IMG/VR virus record: IMGVR_UViG_3300021424_000019
Span: 1-64,000 of that record
Reading direction: 5' to 3' (one strand)
DNA from: a virus
DNA length: 64,000 nt
The notes below the pieces were generated by a model, which was not told where the DNA came from, searched no databases, and saw nothing but the letters and a program-made list of their open reading frames with translations. Position 1 is the stretch's first letter. Each line of letters begins with the position of its first letter. Made by a program: the position numbers and the translations under genes. Shown piece after piece: positions 24,452 to 32,502 of the stretch.

Positions 24452-24883
24452 TTATTCGTAGATGTGACCGAAGTCGATCTCGCATTGATCAAGGCTTTCT
24501 TTTTCCTTGGTCTTCTTCGAGTTCATCAGTTCACCAATGATTTTTCTGCCTTCTGCCATTGACAGATAGGGCATGCCAGCCAAATGGCCAGCCATCTTGT
24601 ATTCGATACGTGACCATTGCGCGGTAGTGCCTCCGAAAGCGGACTCCCTGGCAATAACTTGGTCCACATACATCAGTTTCCTGATGAGTGCAACTTGCGC
24701 GATGCTCATTATCTGAACTTGTCCAGTTCCATCGCACCGAAAGCACTTGTGGTGCAAGCCTTCCGGATCTTCGATGGTTGGCCACAATCCAGTGCCAGCA
24801 CATCGCTCGCACTTGATGGTCAGTCCTTCAACGTAACCCTTCTGTATTGCCTTCTGTATTTCTTGATCAAACCGCTTACTCAT
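24452..24883 (-). CDS. DnaJ-type zinc-finger protein
   Basis: 143 residues from MSKRFDQE (GGGGAGGA upstream); an upstream ATG would read through the regulatory cassette. CERCAGTG and CFRCDGTGQ are two CxxCxGxG knuckles of the DnaJ central domain, without a J domain. The C-terminal half is helical. Such truncated proteins may act as chaperone adaptors or RNA-binding factors. Confidence 0.75.
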   Translation of the reverse strand: MSKRFDQEIQKAIQKGYVEGLTIKCERCAGTGLWPTIEDPEGLHHKCFRCDGTGQVQIMSIAQVALIRKLMYVDQVIARESAFGGTTAQWSRIEYKMAGHLAGMPYLSMAEGRKIIGELMNSKKTKEKESLDQCEIDFGHIYE

Positions 24884-24923
24884 GGGTTTTTCCTCCCCAT
24901 TGTTGATTTTGGTAGCCGGATGG

Positions 24924-24975
24924 CTAACCATAAAAAATAAAAGACTAGTAATATAGTTAAATTTACTAGCCATAT
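24924..24975 (-). promoter_or_regulatory. TTTATGGTTAG element with CTAGTA/TACTAG dyad
   Basis: TTTATGGTTAG at 24924-24934, preceded on the minus strand by an imperfect palindrome (CTAGTAAA..TAC TAGT) that recurs at ~25.6 and 27.8 kb. Likely promoter with an operator. Confidence 0.5.
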
Positions 24976-25006
24976 ATAGATCCCTTATTACCAACCAATT
25001 AGCTGG

Positions 25007-25546
25007 TTAAAGCTTTTTAGTGGTGTCAATGATAAATGCGGGCTTGCCAACCTTCTTGAGGTAGGCATAGCACCTAGCGGTACCTGGAGTAGTTGGATTG
25101 TACACCCAGACAATGTTTGCATGGTCGACCATCCACTCGTTTCGGTCGATGTTTGCACCACCGTTTTGCGGATACTTAACGCCATTGCCACGTTTGCTTG
25201 GGCTTGATGGGCACACGTAAACGATTTCTTGTGCCTTTGACAGGATTTCCTGTGCTTCACTCATTCTGTTACGCCTGAGCATACTGGTTTTACCCCAGTA
25301 GTACTCAATGTAATCAGGGCTGGGAATTGCCGCGATAAACGACACATCAGCCATGATTGCAGCACGAGCAAGTGCTTCATCAAAGCCTTCTGCCATTCCG
25401 CTGATGACAATCAACTTGTCACCATGCTTTTCCTTTGCCTTTGTCAGAAGGTCCGCAAGATAATCACGGACCTCACGACGCTTGTCAACATCCAGAATCA
25501 GCTCACGAGAGCCAGTCCCAGCGATGTAGTAGCGGTTTGCTTTCAT
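25007..25546 (-). CDS. SLOG-family Rossmann protein
   Basis: 179 residues. GTGSRELILD at the N-terminus and ISGMAEGFDEALARAA are the nucleotide-binding signatures of the SLOG/YpsA/DprA-related fold; later NIVWVYNPTTPGTARCYAYL supports it. Members bind nucleotide-derived ligands, and some act in signalling or defence. The leader has AGGAGGGCCC. Substrate unknown. Confidence 0.8.
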   Translation of the reverse strand: MKANRYYIAGTGSRELILDVDKRREVRDYLADLLTKAKEKHGDKLIVISGMAEGFDEALARAAIMADVSFIAAIPSPDYIEYYWGKTSMLRRNRMSEAQEILSKAQEIVYVCPSSPSKRGNGVKYPQNGGANIDRNEWMVDHANIVWVYNPTTPGTARCYAYLKKVGKPAFIIDTTKKL

Positions 25547-25589
25547 TGTTTTGGGCCCTCCTAAGACCCTTGACTAGGAAACCATATTC

Positions 25590-25640
25590 CTAGTCATAAA
25601 AAAAAAGACTAGTAATGTAGTTAAATATACTAGTCTTATA
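25590..25640 (-). promoter_or_regulatory. TTTATGACTAG element with dyad and leader hairpin
   Basis: TTTATGACTAG at 25590-25600; downstream the leader forms GACTAGGAA/TTCCTAGTC and the AGGAGGGCCC ribosome site. The CTAGTA/TACTAG dyad lies upstream. Confidence 0.6.
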
Positions 25641-25662
25641 TCAGTCGGCTAAAGAATATTTA

Positions 25663-27705
25663 TTAGTTTTCCTTCTTTACCAAATTGCTCTTCATCCACT
25701 TGACAAGCTCTTTACGTAGATCTTCTCGTGGCTCTTCACCCTTACCTCGAAACTCTTGAATTTCAAGCTCTTTGCCGGAATCAAGGAGTACGAACCTTGC
25801 ATGTCCAATCCACTTACCCGTATCTGCATATTCAAAGCCAACGATGAATTGATATCTGTCGGCAACAACTTCTGCCCAAGAAGTTCCGATGCAGTTGTTC
25901 TGTTGTGTACCCCACAGGTAAAGATCATGCGTGGTCTTAGGAGCCCTGAAGATTACTCCATCAATGATTTCTTTGCCATCGAACGAATTGATCAACCTGG
26001 TATTTTTCGTTGGCCTGGCTTCATTCTTGTATTTCATTGCTTCTGTAACTACGTAATCGTGAGTTTGATCAAAGTCATACTTCTGCCTCTTTACCTGTTC
26101 AATAACCGCTTTTCTGCGATTTCCAACAGGAATTTTCTTCAATGAAGAAAGAGTGTCAGCAACTTGATTTAATAGATGATAGATCTGATTCTGACGCTCA
26201 CACGCTGCGGTGGCGTGGGTGCGATGTGGTTCTTTTGCGAGCTCTTCCAGCTTCTTTGTATCAGTTTCGTCCCATGTAAAAGTCTGCAAGATTTGATTCT
26301 TGTATGCAGTTGTTGCACCAAAGGTCTTGAAGTACTTTTGCATGTTCTGTATGTCATTGTATATACGGTAATTCCCCGGATTAGACCCTGTTCTTATTGG
26401 GTATATCGCATAATTCTGATCGCCTCCAAGTCTTTCAACCTTGTGCATTACAGGTATTGGTGGCAGAACAAAATCAATCTTCATTTGTTCAAAGAAATTA
26501 AGTCCAAATGCTTTGAACATTCTGACCATTTGAATGGCCGAGCACAAATGGTGCCAATGCTTGAATTGTTGTTGCCCACCAAATGCTCTTCTTGTAATTC
26601 CAGAATTTTCTTTGATAGGAATCTCAAGAAAGATATACCGTGATTCTTCTTTGCCCATTTTCTCTACAGGAGTACCAAAAGCATTATTTAATGCTTGGTG
26701 AATGTTTTTGGCACCAGAAAGATAACGCAACTGATCTTGAGTTATTCCATACAGTTGAGTCGGCATGGGGTAGCTCAAACTATTGTATTCGTCTGGGAAA
26801 ATTCTGTCAAATGACAGGTTTTCACAAATTGGCAAAATGTCTGTCTTCTTGTATACCTTTTCTAGACAACGATACGCATCATTGACCAAAATCTGTACTT
26901 CACCCTGTAGAAACTTGAATTTCAATTGCTGAGAAAGAGATTGCCCCCACAATGGTTTGAATCCATTTTTATCGACTTTTGTGGTCAAGCAACGTACTCC
27001 AACCTTAGTTTCATTGACAAAGATCATTTCTTTCATTGGTTGAAAGAAAGTCGTGCACGTTTTCTTGTGCTTCATTTTAATTCCCGCTGTTTCAAGTGCG
27101 TTTGTGAGCTTGACATAAAGGGGGTCATAATTCTTGCTTCTTTCATCTGATATTGATTCATAGTTGTTGTAATAAGTCGCACTTAAAGAACAATGAATTG
27201 TCCACCCCTTGCCATTCTTTCTCTTATTGAGATTAACTTCTAGGCCCCATATCCACTGACCCCAGTCATGCTTGGTGTAACCCCATTGTCCCAACATGTT
27301 CTTATCTACTTCACCGGTCTCAGCATTGACGATCTGTGCTAAATAATACCGTGACTCTGGCCAAAGGTTCTTTCCAACTTCCGTTGTTCCAAATTTCCGA
27401 AACCTGTACCCGCTGATCATGTTCTTTGATTCACGAGCAGCATTTTGTTCATTAGCAGCCAACTCATCAATCTCATCATAAATCAAGACTTTGAGATTTG
27501 GGAAAGTGAACCAATCGGCCACTTTTTGGTCGTTTTCATCAACAACAATACCAATACCTGTTTCTAGCTTGTTCTCGATTATGTTGAGTTGACGCATGAT
27601 TTCTACTAACTGATAAGTGTTCTTTGCTTTCAGATTGTCTAGATCAACTTCGATCTCTTGAAACGAGTTGTCTTGGAACCTGTTAATCCACCTTATTGCT
27701 TTCAT
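25663..27705 (-). CDS. PcfJ-like protein, 680 residues
   Basis: GGGGAGGA precedes the ATG. The C-terminal ~100 residues (HDLYLWGTQQNNCIGTSW, then RYQFIVGFEY, ARFVLLDSGKELEIQEFRGKG) follow the PcfJ pattern: a conserved NNCIG loop and a beta sheet. PcfJ proteins accompany plasmid transfer and many phages; their activity is not established. The N-terminal ~550 residues are unassigned. Monocistronic. Confidence 0.75.
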   Translation of the reverse strand: MKAIRWINRFQDNSFQEIEVDLDNLKAKNTYQLVEIMRQLNIIENKLETGIGIVVDENDQKVADWFTFPNLKVLIYDEIDELAANEQNAARESKNMISGYRFRKFGTTEVGKNLWPESRYYLAQIVNAETGEVDKNMLGQWGYTKHDWGQWIWGLEVNLNKRKNGKGWTIHCSLSATYYNNYESISDERSKNYDPLYVKLTNALETAGIKMKHKKTCTTFFQPMKEMIFVNETKVGVRCLTTKVDKNGFKPLWGQSLSQQLKFKFLQGEVQILVNDAYRCLEKVYKKTDILPICENLSFDRIFPDEYNSLSYPMPTQLYGITQDQLRYLSGAKNIHQALNNAFGTPVEKMGKEESRYIFLEIPIKENSGITRRAFGGQQQFKHWHHLCSAIQMVRMFKAFGLNFFEQMKIDFVLPPIPVMHKVERLGGDQNYAIYPIRTGSNPGNYRIYNDIQNMQKYFKTFGATTAYKNQILQTFTWDETDTKKLEELAKEPHRTHATAACERQNQIYHLLNQVADTLSSLKKIPVGNRRKAVIEQVKRQKYDFDQTHDYVVTEAMKYKNEARPTKNTRLINSFDGKEIIDGVIFRAPKTTHDLYLWGTQQNNCIGTSWAEVVADRYQFIVGFEYADTGKWIGHARFVLLDSGKELEIQEFRGKGEEPREDLRKELVKWMKSNLVKKEN

Positions 27706-27749
27706 GGGTTTATCCTCCCCATTTTTGGTTTGATGACTAAGTCGGATGA

Positions 27750-27800
27750 CTAGTCATAAAAATAAAAGATTAATAATGTAGTTAAATTTACTAGTTGTAT
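27750..27800 (-). promoter_or_regulatory. TTTATGACTAG element with dyad
   Basis: TTTATGACTAG at 27750-27760 and a third copy of the AT-rich dyad; ~45 nt before the ATG of the PcfJ-like gene. Confidence 0.55.
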
Positions 27801-27820
27801 ATCAATCGGCTAAAGAATAT

Positions 27821-28714
27821 TTATTGATCACTATTACGTGATGTAAGTTCTTCAAATCTCTTGATTAGCAAAAAGTAATGCTGATCAATCATTTCATTCA
27901 CAAAACATCCGTCTTCGATCTTTATTGTCCTGTAAAGCTTGCCTTTCTTATTGATCTTGATGTTCTTCAATTCTTCACCAAGTTTGGTTATAACACCAGT
28001 CTTTCCATTCTTTGAAACAAACAGCCTTTGTTCAACAACCCTGATCCAATAGCTGTTGTTCGGATTCTTGAACACAATGTAACTCACCACTTCAGGACCT
28101 GTTACGTTTAAGTCATTCTTCCATTTCTTGACGTTCATTTTATCGATATGAAACTCAACAACATTGTTTCTGATAACAGCATAGGTGTTACCATTCTTTG
28201 CTTTCCGTACTTCATCCTTTGTGTTGCGAACAACAACATGAGTCAAGTCTGGATAGTAAAACCGAAACTTGTCAACTATTTTCTGATTTGCGATACTTAC
28301 TTGGTAGCCAAAGACGATTTGCGAAACACCCTCACTGAAGCTCCAAATAAATCCCTTGCTCCTGGCAAGAGATTGCAAATCAGATATTTCATCATCGTTC
28401 AATGACAAGTAGAGCTTGGAGGTCTCTTCATTCTGTAGGCCATTGATTCCAATAATGAACTGCTCTGCAGTTGGATCGTATATCTCGTTTGTTTCTGGGT
28501 CAACACACCAGTTGTGCTCAGTGCCATAATTAAATAAGCCACCCTGAAGATTGAGCTTAATTCCCGATTTCCTTGCCCGTTTCCTGAGCTCAGACGCTCC
28601 ATGGCCACATTGATTACGTAGGGAACCATGTTTCTTAATTACATCACTTGTGACCTCTTGGCATAGTTGTGTCAATTTCTGTCGCTTCATTTCCATGTCG
28701 TTAATGCTTTTCAT
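27821..28714 (-). CDS. putative papain-/transglutaminase-fold protein
   Basis: 297 residues from MKSINDMEM (AGGAGGGCCC upstream). The N-terminal third has NQCGHGAS, then after ~35 residues EHNWCVDPE and YDPTAEQF: a Cys-His-Asp set with the 'D.T..QF' ending typical of small papain-like or transglutaminase-like enzymes. The rest is basic and beta-rich. Could be a protease or amide-modifying enzyme acting on host targets; the triad is inferred from sequence alone. Confidence 0.65.
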   Translation of the reverse strand: MKSINDMEMKRQKLTQLCQEVTSDVIKKHGSLRNQCGHGASELRKRARKSGIKLNLQGGLFNYGTEHNWCVDPETNEIYDPTAEQFIIGINGLQNEETSKLYLSLNDDEISDLQSLARSKGFIWSFSEGVSQIVFGYQVSIANQKIVDKFRFYYPDLTHVVVRNTKDEVRKAKNGNTYAVIRNNVVEFHIDKMNVKKWKNDLNVTGPEVVSYIVFKNPNNSYWIRVVEQRLFVSKNGKTGVITKLGEELKNIKINKKGKLYRTIKIEDGCFVNEMIDQHYFLLIKRFEELTSRNSDQ

Positions 28715-28757
28715 TATTTTGGGCCCTCCTTGGACCCTTGACCAGGAAACCATATTC

Positions 28758-28790
28758 CTAGTCATAAAGAAAGAGGGGCCGAAGCCCCTC
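28758..28790 (-). promoter_or_regulatory. terminator plus TTTATGACTAG cassette
   Basis: GAGGGGCTTCGGCCCCTC hairpin (28773-28790), then TTTATGACTAG (28758-28768) and the GACTAGGAA leader hairpin. Confidence 0.65.
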
Positions 28791-28827
28791 TCCCTTATTT
28801 CATTTGTGTGTGTGTGTGTGTTGGTTG

Positions 28828-29100
28828 TTATCGCTTGCCTTTCGGCTTGCTATTGCTTTTGCGTGGTGGTTCGCTGGAAAGAAGAAACGTTGTTTCCTTA
28901 CTCCAGGTGTTCACCACTTTGCCCATTGATTCACACTTCCCAACGATGAACAGGTCCTCGTTTGGGAAATACCAGTACCTGACGAAGTGTGTACCTCGTC
29001 GCTTGTGGATTTTGTTTCCTTGACGATCATCCTTTTCCAGGCGTTCCTGCAAGAGAAACATCCTGTCGAGGAAGTCGTCGTTCATTTCGTGTATTGACAT
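28828..29100 (-). CDS. small basic protein with SKPKGK tail
   Basis: 90 residues from MSIHEMND (GGAGGTA upstream). A helical N-terminus, a beta patch (GTHFVRYWYFPNEDLFIVGK) and a basic end KSNSKPKGKR. The last residues match those of the 67-residue protein at 30676. Confidence 0.7.
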   Translation of the reverse strand: MSIHEMNDDFLDRMFLLQERLEKDDRQGNKIHKRRGTHFVRYWYFPNEDLFIVGKCESMGKVVNTWSKETTFLLSSEPPRKSNSKPKGKR

Positions 29101-29171
29101 GAGTACCTCCTGGTACTTGATTGACACATACACACACAAAAGCTAACGGTCTAAAACTACAGACCTAATTC

Positions 29172-29215
29172 CTAGCCATAAAGAAAGAGGGTGGCCGGAT
29201 TTCCCGAACCACCCT
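29172..29215 (-). promoter_or_regulatory. terminator plus TTTATGGCTAG cassette
   Basis: Hairpin AGGGTGG...CCACCCT (29188-29215), then TTTATGGCTAG (29172-29182). Confidence 0.65.
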
Positions 29216-29233
29216 CAGTCTTTATTTATTCAT

Positions 29234-29875
29234 TTATTCGTGCTGGAGTTTGTCTTCCATTTTTGCTTGCCAAACCAGTTTACTGATTTCTTGGCTTGGC
29301 CGGTCGAGGAACTCTTCGAGAAGCTCAAACACATTTCCACAGCTGTATTTGACGCGTTTTTCCGCGCCGTCTCCAATGTTTAGTGTGATTGGTTCCCACT
29401 CGATGTCATAGCAAAACACGTCGTATCCAGCCTTATCCAGACTGTTTGCAACGTTTCTTATTTTACCAAAAAGACGATTGTCTTCGTCCTTGGTCATGCT
29501 TTGTCCATTCCGAGGAGTCCACACGAAGTGAACTTTCGGATTGATTTTGTAGCGTGTGTCGTCGTCGACGAACAGGTGGCGGTAGAAGTAACCATCGAAT
29601 GAGGTAACCCAGTACACCGTGTTCCACACACCGGTTCTGATGTATGTCTTCAACGTTTGACTTGCCTGCTTCATGATCAACTCGAACATTTCTCTGTCAT
29701 TGGCAATTGCTGCCTTGACCAAGCCTTTGTTCTGATTGATCCATCGTACAAGCGAAACGAAAGAATGAATGCCGGAGCCTTCGCCTTTCGTACGCTTTCC
29801 GTCATGATGCCGTGTCTCCACAGCATTCATGACTTTGCTCATGAACTCCATGAGCATGATGAACATTGCTTCCAT
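29234..29875 (-). CDS. unknown protein, 213 residues
   Basis: AGGAGGGCCC leader. Met-rich amphipathic N-terminus (MEAMFIMLMEFMSKVMNAV), a helical middle and a C-terminal alpha/beta region (VFCYDIEWEPITLNIGDG). No known family recognised. Confidence 0.7.
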   Translation of the reverse strand: MEAMFIMLMEFMSKVMNAVETRHHDGKRTKGEGSGIHSFVSLVRWINQNKGLVKAAIANDREMFELIMKQASQTLKTYIRTGVWNTVYWVTSFDGYFYRHLFVDDDTRYKINPKVHFVWTPRNGQSMTKDEDNRLFGKIRNVANSLDKAGYDVFCYDIEWEPITLNIGDGAEKRVKYSCGNVFELLEEFLDRPSQEISKLVWQAKMEDKLQHE

Positions 29876-29930
29876 TGTTGTGGGCCCTCCTAAGACCCTT
29901 GACTAGCGGCCACCTTTGGTAACCTAAAAA

Positions 29931-29979
29931 CTAGTCATAAAGAAAAAGGGTGGTCCCCCAGAGGGTAAGGGACCACCCT
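29931..29979 (-). promoter_or_regulatory. terminator plus TTTATGACTAG cassette
   Basis: Stem AGGGTGGTCCC/GGGACCACCCT (29947-29979), then TTTATGACTAG (29931-29941). Confidence 0.65.
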
Positions 29980-30024
29980 AATTCTTCTGTAGGTAGTTGA
30001 CTCGTGCCAATCAACTACTTACAT

Positions 30025-30495
30025 TCAGCCGTAGATCTTCTCCTCGATCATTCTGTCGAGAAATGCCTCTACGGCATCTGCGGGTACGTGTTCAACGACT
30101 TTTTCGTTGTTGTACACGTACTTCCAGCCTTTGGCCTGAACGACTTTCAGTGTGTCATCGCACTCATGGACGAGTAGCGGTGAGCTCACTGAAATCATCC
30201 AGATACCGCTGGACAACACCATGTACCACTTCTCAGAGTCGTCAAGCTTGACGATATCCCCAAAGTAGTACCCAAGTGCCGTTGGCGGTTCCCAGACTGG
30301 GTTCTTTTTGCCCATCAGACCCCTGATTTCAGGCCTGATGCTTGTCCACCAGAACTCCTGGAAAGAATACGCAAGATCTGCGTACGCCTCCATTGCGAGA
30401 TTCCAGTGCTTGTTGATGGCTTCGGCATTGATCACCGAAACCAGGGTCACAACGCCCAAGAAGAGCGTTGCCATTACTACCAGGAAAGTATCCAT
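30025..30495 (-). CDS. single-span membrane protein, 156 residues
   Basis: The N-terminal span VVMATLFLGVVTLVSVI (~6-22) is followed by a soluble domain with SH3-like strands (GYYFGDIVKLDDSEKWYMVL). Monocistronic. Function unknown. Confidence 0.75.
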   Translation of the reverse strand: MDTFLVVMATLFLGVVTLVSVINAEAINKHWNLAMEAYADLAYSFQEFWWTSIRPEIRGLMGKKNPVWEPPTALGYYFGDIVKLDDSEKWYMVLSSGIWMISVSSPLLVHECDDTLKVVQAKGWKYVYNNEKVVEHVPADAVEAFLDRMIEEKIYG

Positions 30496-30589
30496 GATGG
30501 ATACCCCCTTTCTCCCTTTCGGGAAAGGTGCGACACTTGTTGATTAGGTGTGTCGCTCATACCTGGCACGATAACTAGAGACCTAAGTC

Positions 30590-30622
30590 CTAGTCATAAA
30601 GAAAAAGGGGCCGAAGCCCCTT
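30590..30622 (-). promoter_or_regulatory. terminator plus TTTATGACTAG cassette
   Basis: AAGGGGCTTCGGCCCCTT (30605-30622), then TTTATGACTAG (30590-30600). Confidence 0.65.
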
Positions 30623-30675
30623 CTTCTTCTCTTGGTCAGGCGACATGGTGATCGCCATCATGTGTCATGGAAGAA

Positions 30676-30879
30676 TTACTTCTTCCCTTTCGGCTTGCTG
30701 TTCTTGTGGAAGCGCCGCCAGTTACGGCGATACTCCCAAGGAGCACGCAGACCGTAGCCGTTCCTCGGATGAACGGCTTCCATCTGCGGCAGGTACTCAA
30801 ACGTGTTGATGTACCCAGCGCCAGTCAAGCCACGCCGACGCTTTGGGTTCTGCGTGGTGGCCGACTTCTTCCGTGCCAT
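30676..30879 (-). CDS. 67-residue highly basic protein
   Basis: MARKKSATTQNPKRRRG start and NSKPKGKK end, with an aromatic middle. AAAGGAAA precedes the ATG. Likely nucleic-acid binding; shares its tail with 28828-29100. Confidence 0.7.
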   Translation of the reverse strand: MARKKSATTQNPKRRRGLTGAGYINTFEYLPQMEAVHPRNGYGLRAPWEYRRNWRRFHKNSKPKGKK

Positions 30880-30926
30880 TGGGTTTTCCTTTCTTGACTA
30901 GCGATCTCAGATTAGAGACCTAAATA

Positions 30927-30958
30927 CTAGCCATAAAGAAAAAGGGGCCGAAGCCCCT
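30927..30958 (-). promoter_or_regulatory. terminator plus TTTATGGCTAG cassette
   Basis: AGGGGCTTCGGCCCCT (30943-30958), then TTTATGGCTAG (30927-30937). Confidence 0.65.
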
Positions 30959-31016
30959 CTTTCTTCTCTTGGTCAGGCGATATGGTGATCGCCATCATAA
31001 TCACAACGAAATCGGT

Positions 31017-31343
31017 TTATTCAACCGAATCGTCGGAGGCATCTGAACTGGCCAGTAACATCCAGTTGATAACCTCTTCGGGTGGCTTTACTACACCGAG
31101 TTCGCGGTCGACCCACGAAAACCTCATTGCAGTCTCCAACTGATCCCAGCGAATAACGCCTAGGTGGATCACTTTGTAGTAATCCCCAACGGTTCGCTTG
31201 AGCTGCAAGGAGAAACCTTCTGGTGTGCAGGCTGCCCACACACTTGTGTCGATCTCAACTTGCCAGTCTGGAAGCGTTTTATTACCTTCCAGAACCAAGT
31301 CAAAAAGCCACTGCTTCATTTCTGGCTTACTGTAGCCAGCCAT
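31017..31343 (-). CDS. unknown acidic protein, 108 residues
   Basis: MAGYSKPEMKQWLFDLVLEG onward; compact alpha/beta (WQVEIDTSVWAACTPEGFSL) with an acidic end. GGAAGGAG upstream. No family recognised. Confidence 0.7.
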   Translation of the reverse strand: MAGYSKPEMKQWLFDLVLEGNKTLPDWQVEIDTSVWAACTPEGFSLQLKRTVGDYYKVIHLGVIRWDQLETAMRFSWVDRELGVVKPPEEVINWMLLASSDASDDSVE

Positions 31344-31407
31344 GAGCAGCTCCTTCCCTCTACTATCTTTTAGGCGCAGTAGAGCTGCCTAGCCAGAGAC
31401 CTTTACT

Positions 31408-31543
31408 CTAGCCATAAAAAAAAACTGGATTTACTAGTTATGTACTCATCCCTGGCAAAGAAAAGCATAAAGGGGAGCCGAACGCATCCCCTCTCAGAAG
31501 AGCCAACCACCGGAAAGCAAGAAACCGGATGGCTAGCCATAAA
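31408..31543 (-). promoter_or_regulatory. two TTTATGGCTAG elements in a gene-free stretch
   Basis: Elements at 31408-31418 and 31533-31543. Between them lie ACTAG-rich segments and a copy of a short block also found at ~31.9 kb, so this looks like a duplicated regulatory cassette. No gene seen in 31344-31592. Confidence 0.5.
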
Positions 31544-31592
31544 GAAAAAATGAATTTACTAGTAATGTACTCATCCTTTCCTTACACATGAA

Positions 31593-31805
31593 TTAGAGTT
31601 GAAATTCCTCTAATTCAGTCTGCTTCCTTGCCAACAAGATGCCAATCCTGCAGCACTCATCGCAAACCCTACGAAATTCTTTGTCCACTTCATCGTTTCT
31701 TCCTCTTCCCTGACTATTCCAAAGAATCCGCTGCCTACCCAGCATTTCTATCCATTGCAATCTGAGATCAAATTCTTCCTCAAATAAATCGAATAAGTCC
31801 TTCAT
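31593..31805 (-). CDS. small charged helical protein
   Basis: 70 residues, MKDLFDLFEEEFDLRLQWIE onward, with a CDECC patch. AGGAGGGCCC leader. Mostly helical; function unknown. Confidence 0.65.
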   Translation of the reverse strand: MKDLFDLFEEEFDLRLQWIEMLGRQRILWNSQGRGRNDEVDKEFRRVCDECCRIGILLARKQTELEEFQL

Positions 31806-31848
31806 TGTTCTGGGCCCTCCTAAGACCCTTAACTAAGAAACCATATTC

Positions 31849-32019
31849 CTAGTCATAAAAAAAACTGGATTTACTAGTAATGTACTCATCTCTGGCAAAG
31901 GAGCGCAGAGGAGAGCAGCACGCATCTCCTCTACGAAGAGCCAACCACCCGGTAGCAAGAAACCGGATGGCTAGCAATAAAGAAAAAGGGATGGCCCCCA
32001 GAGGGTAAGGGCCATCCCC
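31849..32019 (-). promoter_or_regulatory. duplicated promoter cassette and terminator
   Basis: TTTATGACTAG at 31849-31859 and a weaker TTTATTGCTAG at 31971-31981; the block between them matches the one at 31.42-31.53 kb. A hairpin (31987-32019, AGGGATGGCCC/GGGCCATCCC) ends the upstream operon. Confidence 0.55.
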
Positions 32020-32033
32020 CAATCTTTTATTAG

Positions 32034-32201
32034 TTATTTATTCAATTCCAACTTGAAACGAATGTATTCAGATACCGTCATGTTTGCCATCATGGCGTCA
32101 TCTTCAATACTTTCGTATTGTTCAAGTGTCACTGCGAAATGTACGACTCTGCGTTGTTTTGCACAACCGTACTTTTCTCCCGCTAGTGGCGTATTAGGCA
32201 T
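32034..32201 (-). CDS. ribbon-helix-helix-like protein, 55 residues
   Basis: MPNTPLAGEKYGCAKQ, then RRVVHFAVTLEQYESIEDDA and MTVSEYIRFKLELNK: a beta strand and two helices in RHH order. AAAGGAG precedes the ATG, inside the end of the upstream gene. Probably a dimeric DNA-binding repressor. Confidence 0.7.
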   Translation of the reverse strand: MPNTPLAGEKYGCAKQRRVVHFAVTLEQYESIEDDAMMANMTVSEYIRFKLELNK

Positions 32202-32502
32202 TGCTGCTCTCCTTTCTGTCCTCGTAGTAGTTTCTTCCAGTCACTTCTCTGTGACCATTGTTGATTAATTCCTTGACCTGTTCCCAGGAAAGGAATACTG
32301 TCTTGCCCACCTCTTCAATTACTGGGCATTCTGAATTACGATTCTTGTGGTGAGGACACCTAATTGACCTGGTGCACCGCTGATTATTCGGTTGACCGGG
32401 TATGGCAGGTGTTCTTTCCAAACCGTTCTTCAGTTTGTATTTCTTCTTCGGCCATATCTGTGCATTGCACCTCGGAAGTGTTCTTCTGCTCTGCTTACGC
32501 AT
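32194..32502 (-). CDS. Cys/His-rich basic protein
   Basis: 102 residues; RCNAQIW and CTRSIRCPHHKNRNSEC offer several zinc ligands. The C-terminal helix VFLSWEQVKELINNGHR is followed by a charged tail. Start overlaps the upstream stop (TAATG) and the end overlaps the RHH gene. Confidence 0.65.
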   Translation of the reverse strand: MRKQSRRTLPRCNAQIWPKKKYKLKNGLERTPAIPGQPNNQRCTRSIRCPHHKNRNSECPVIEEVGKTVFLSWEQVKELINNGHREVTGRNYYEDRKESSNA

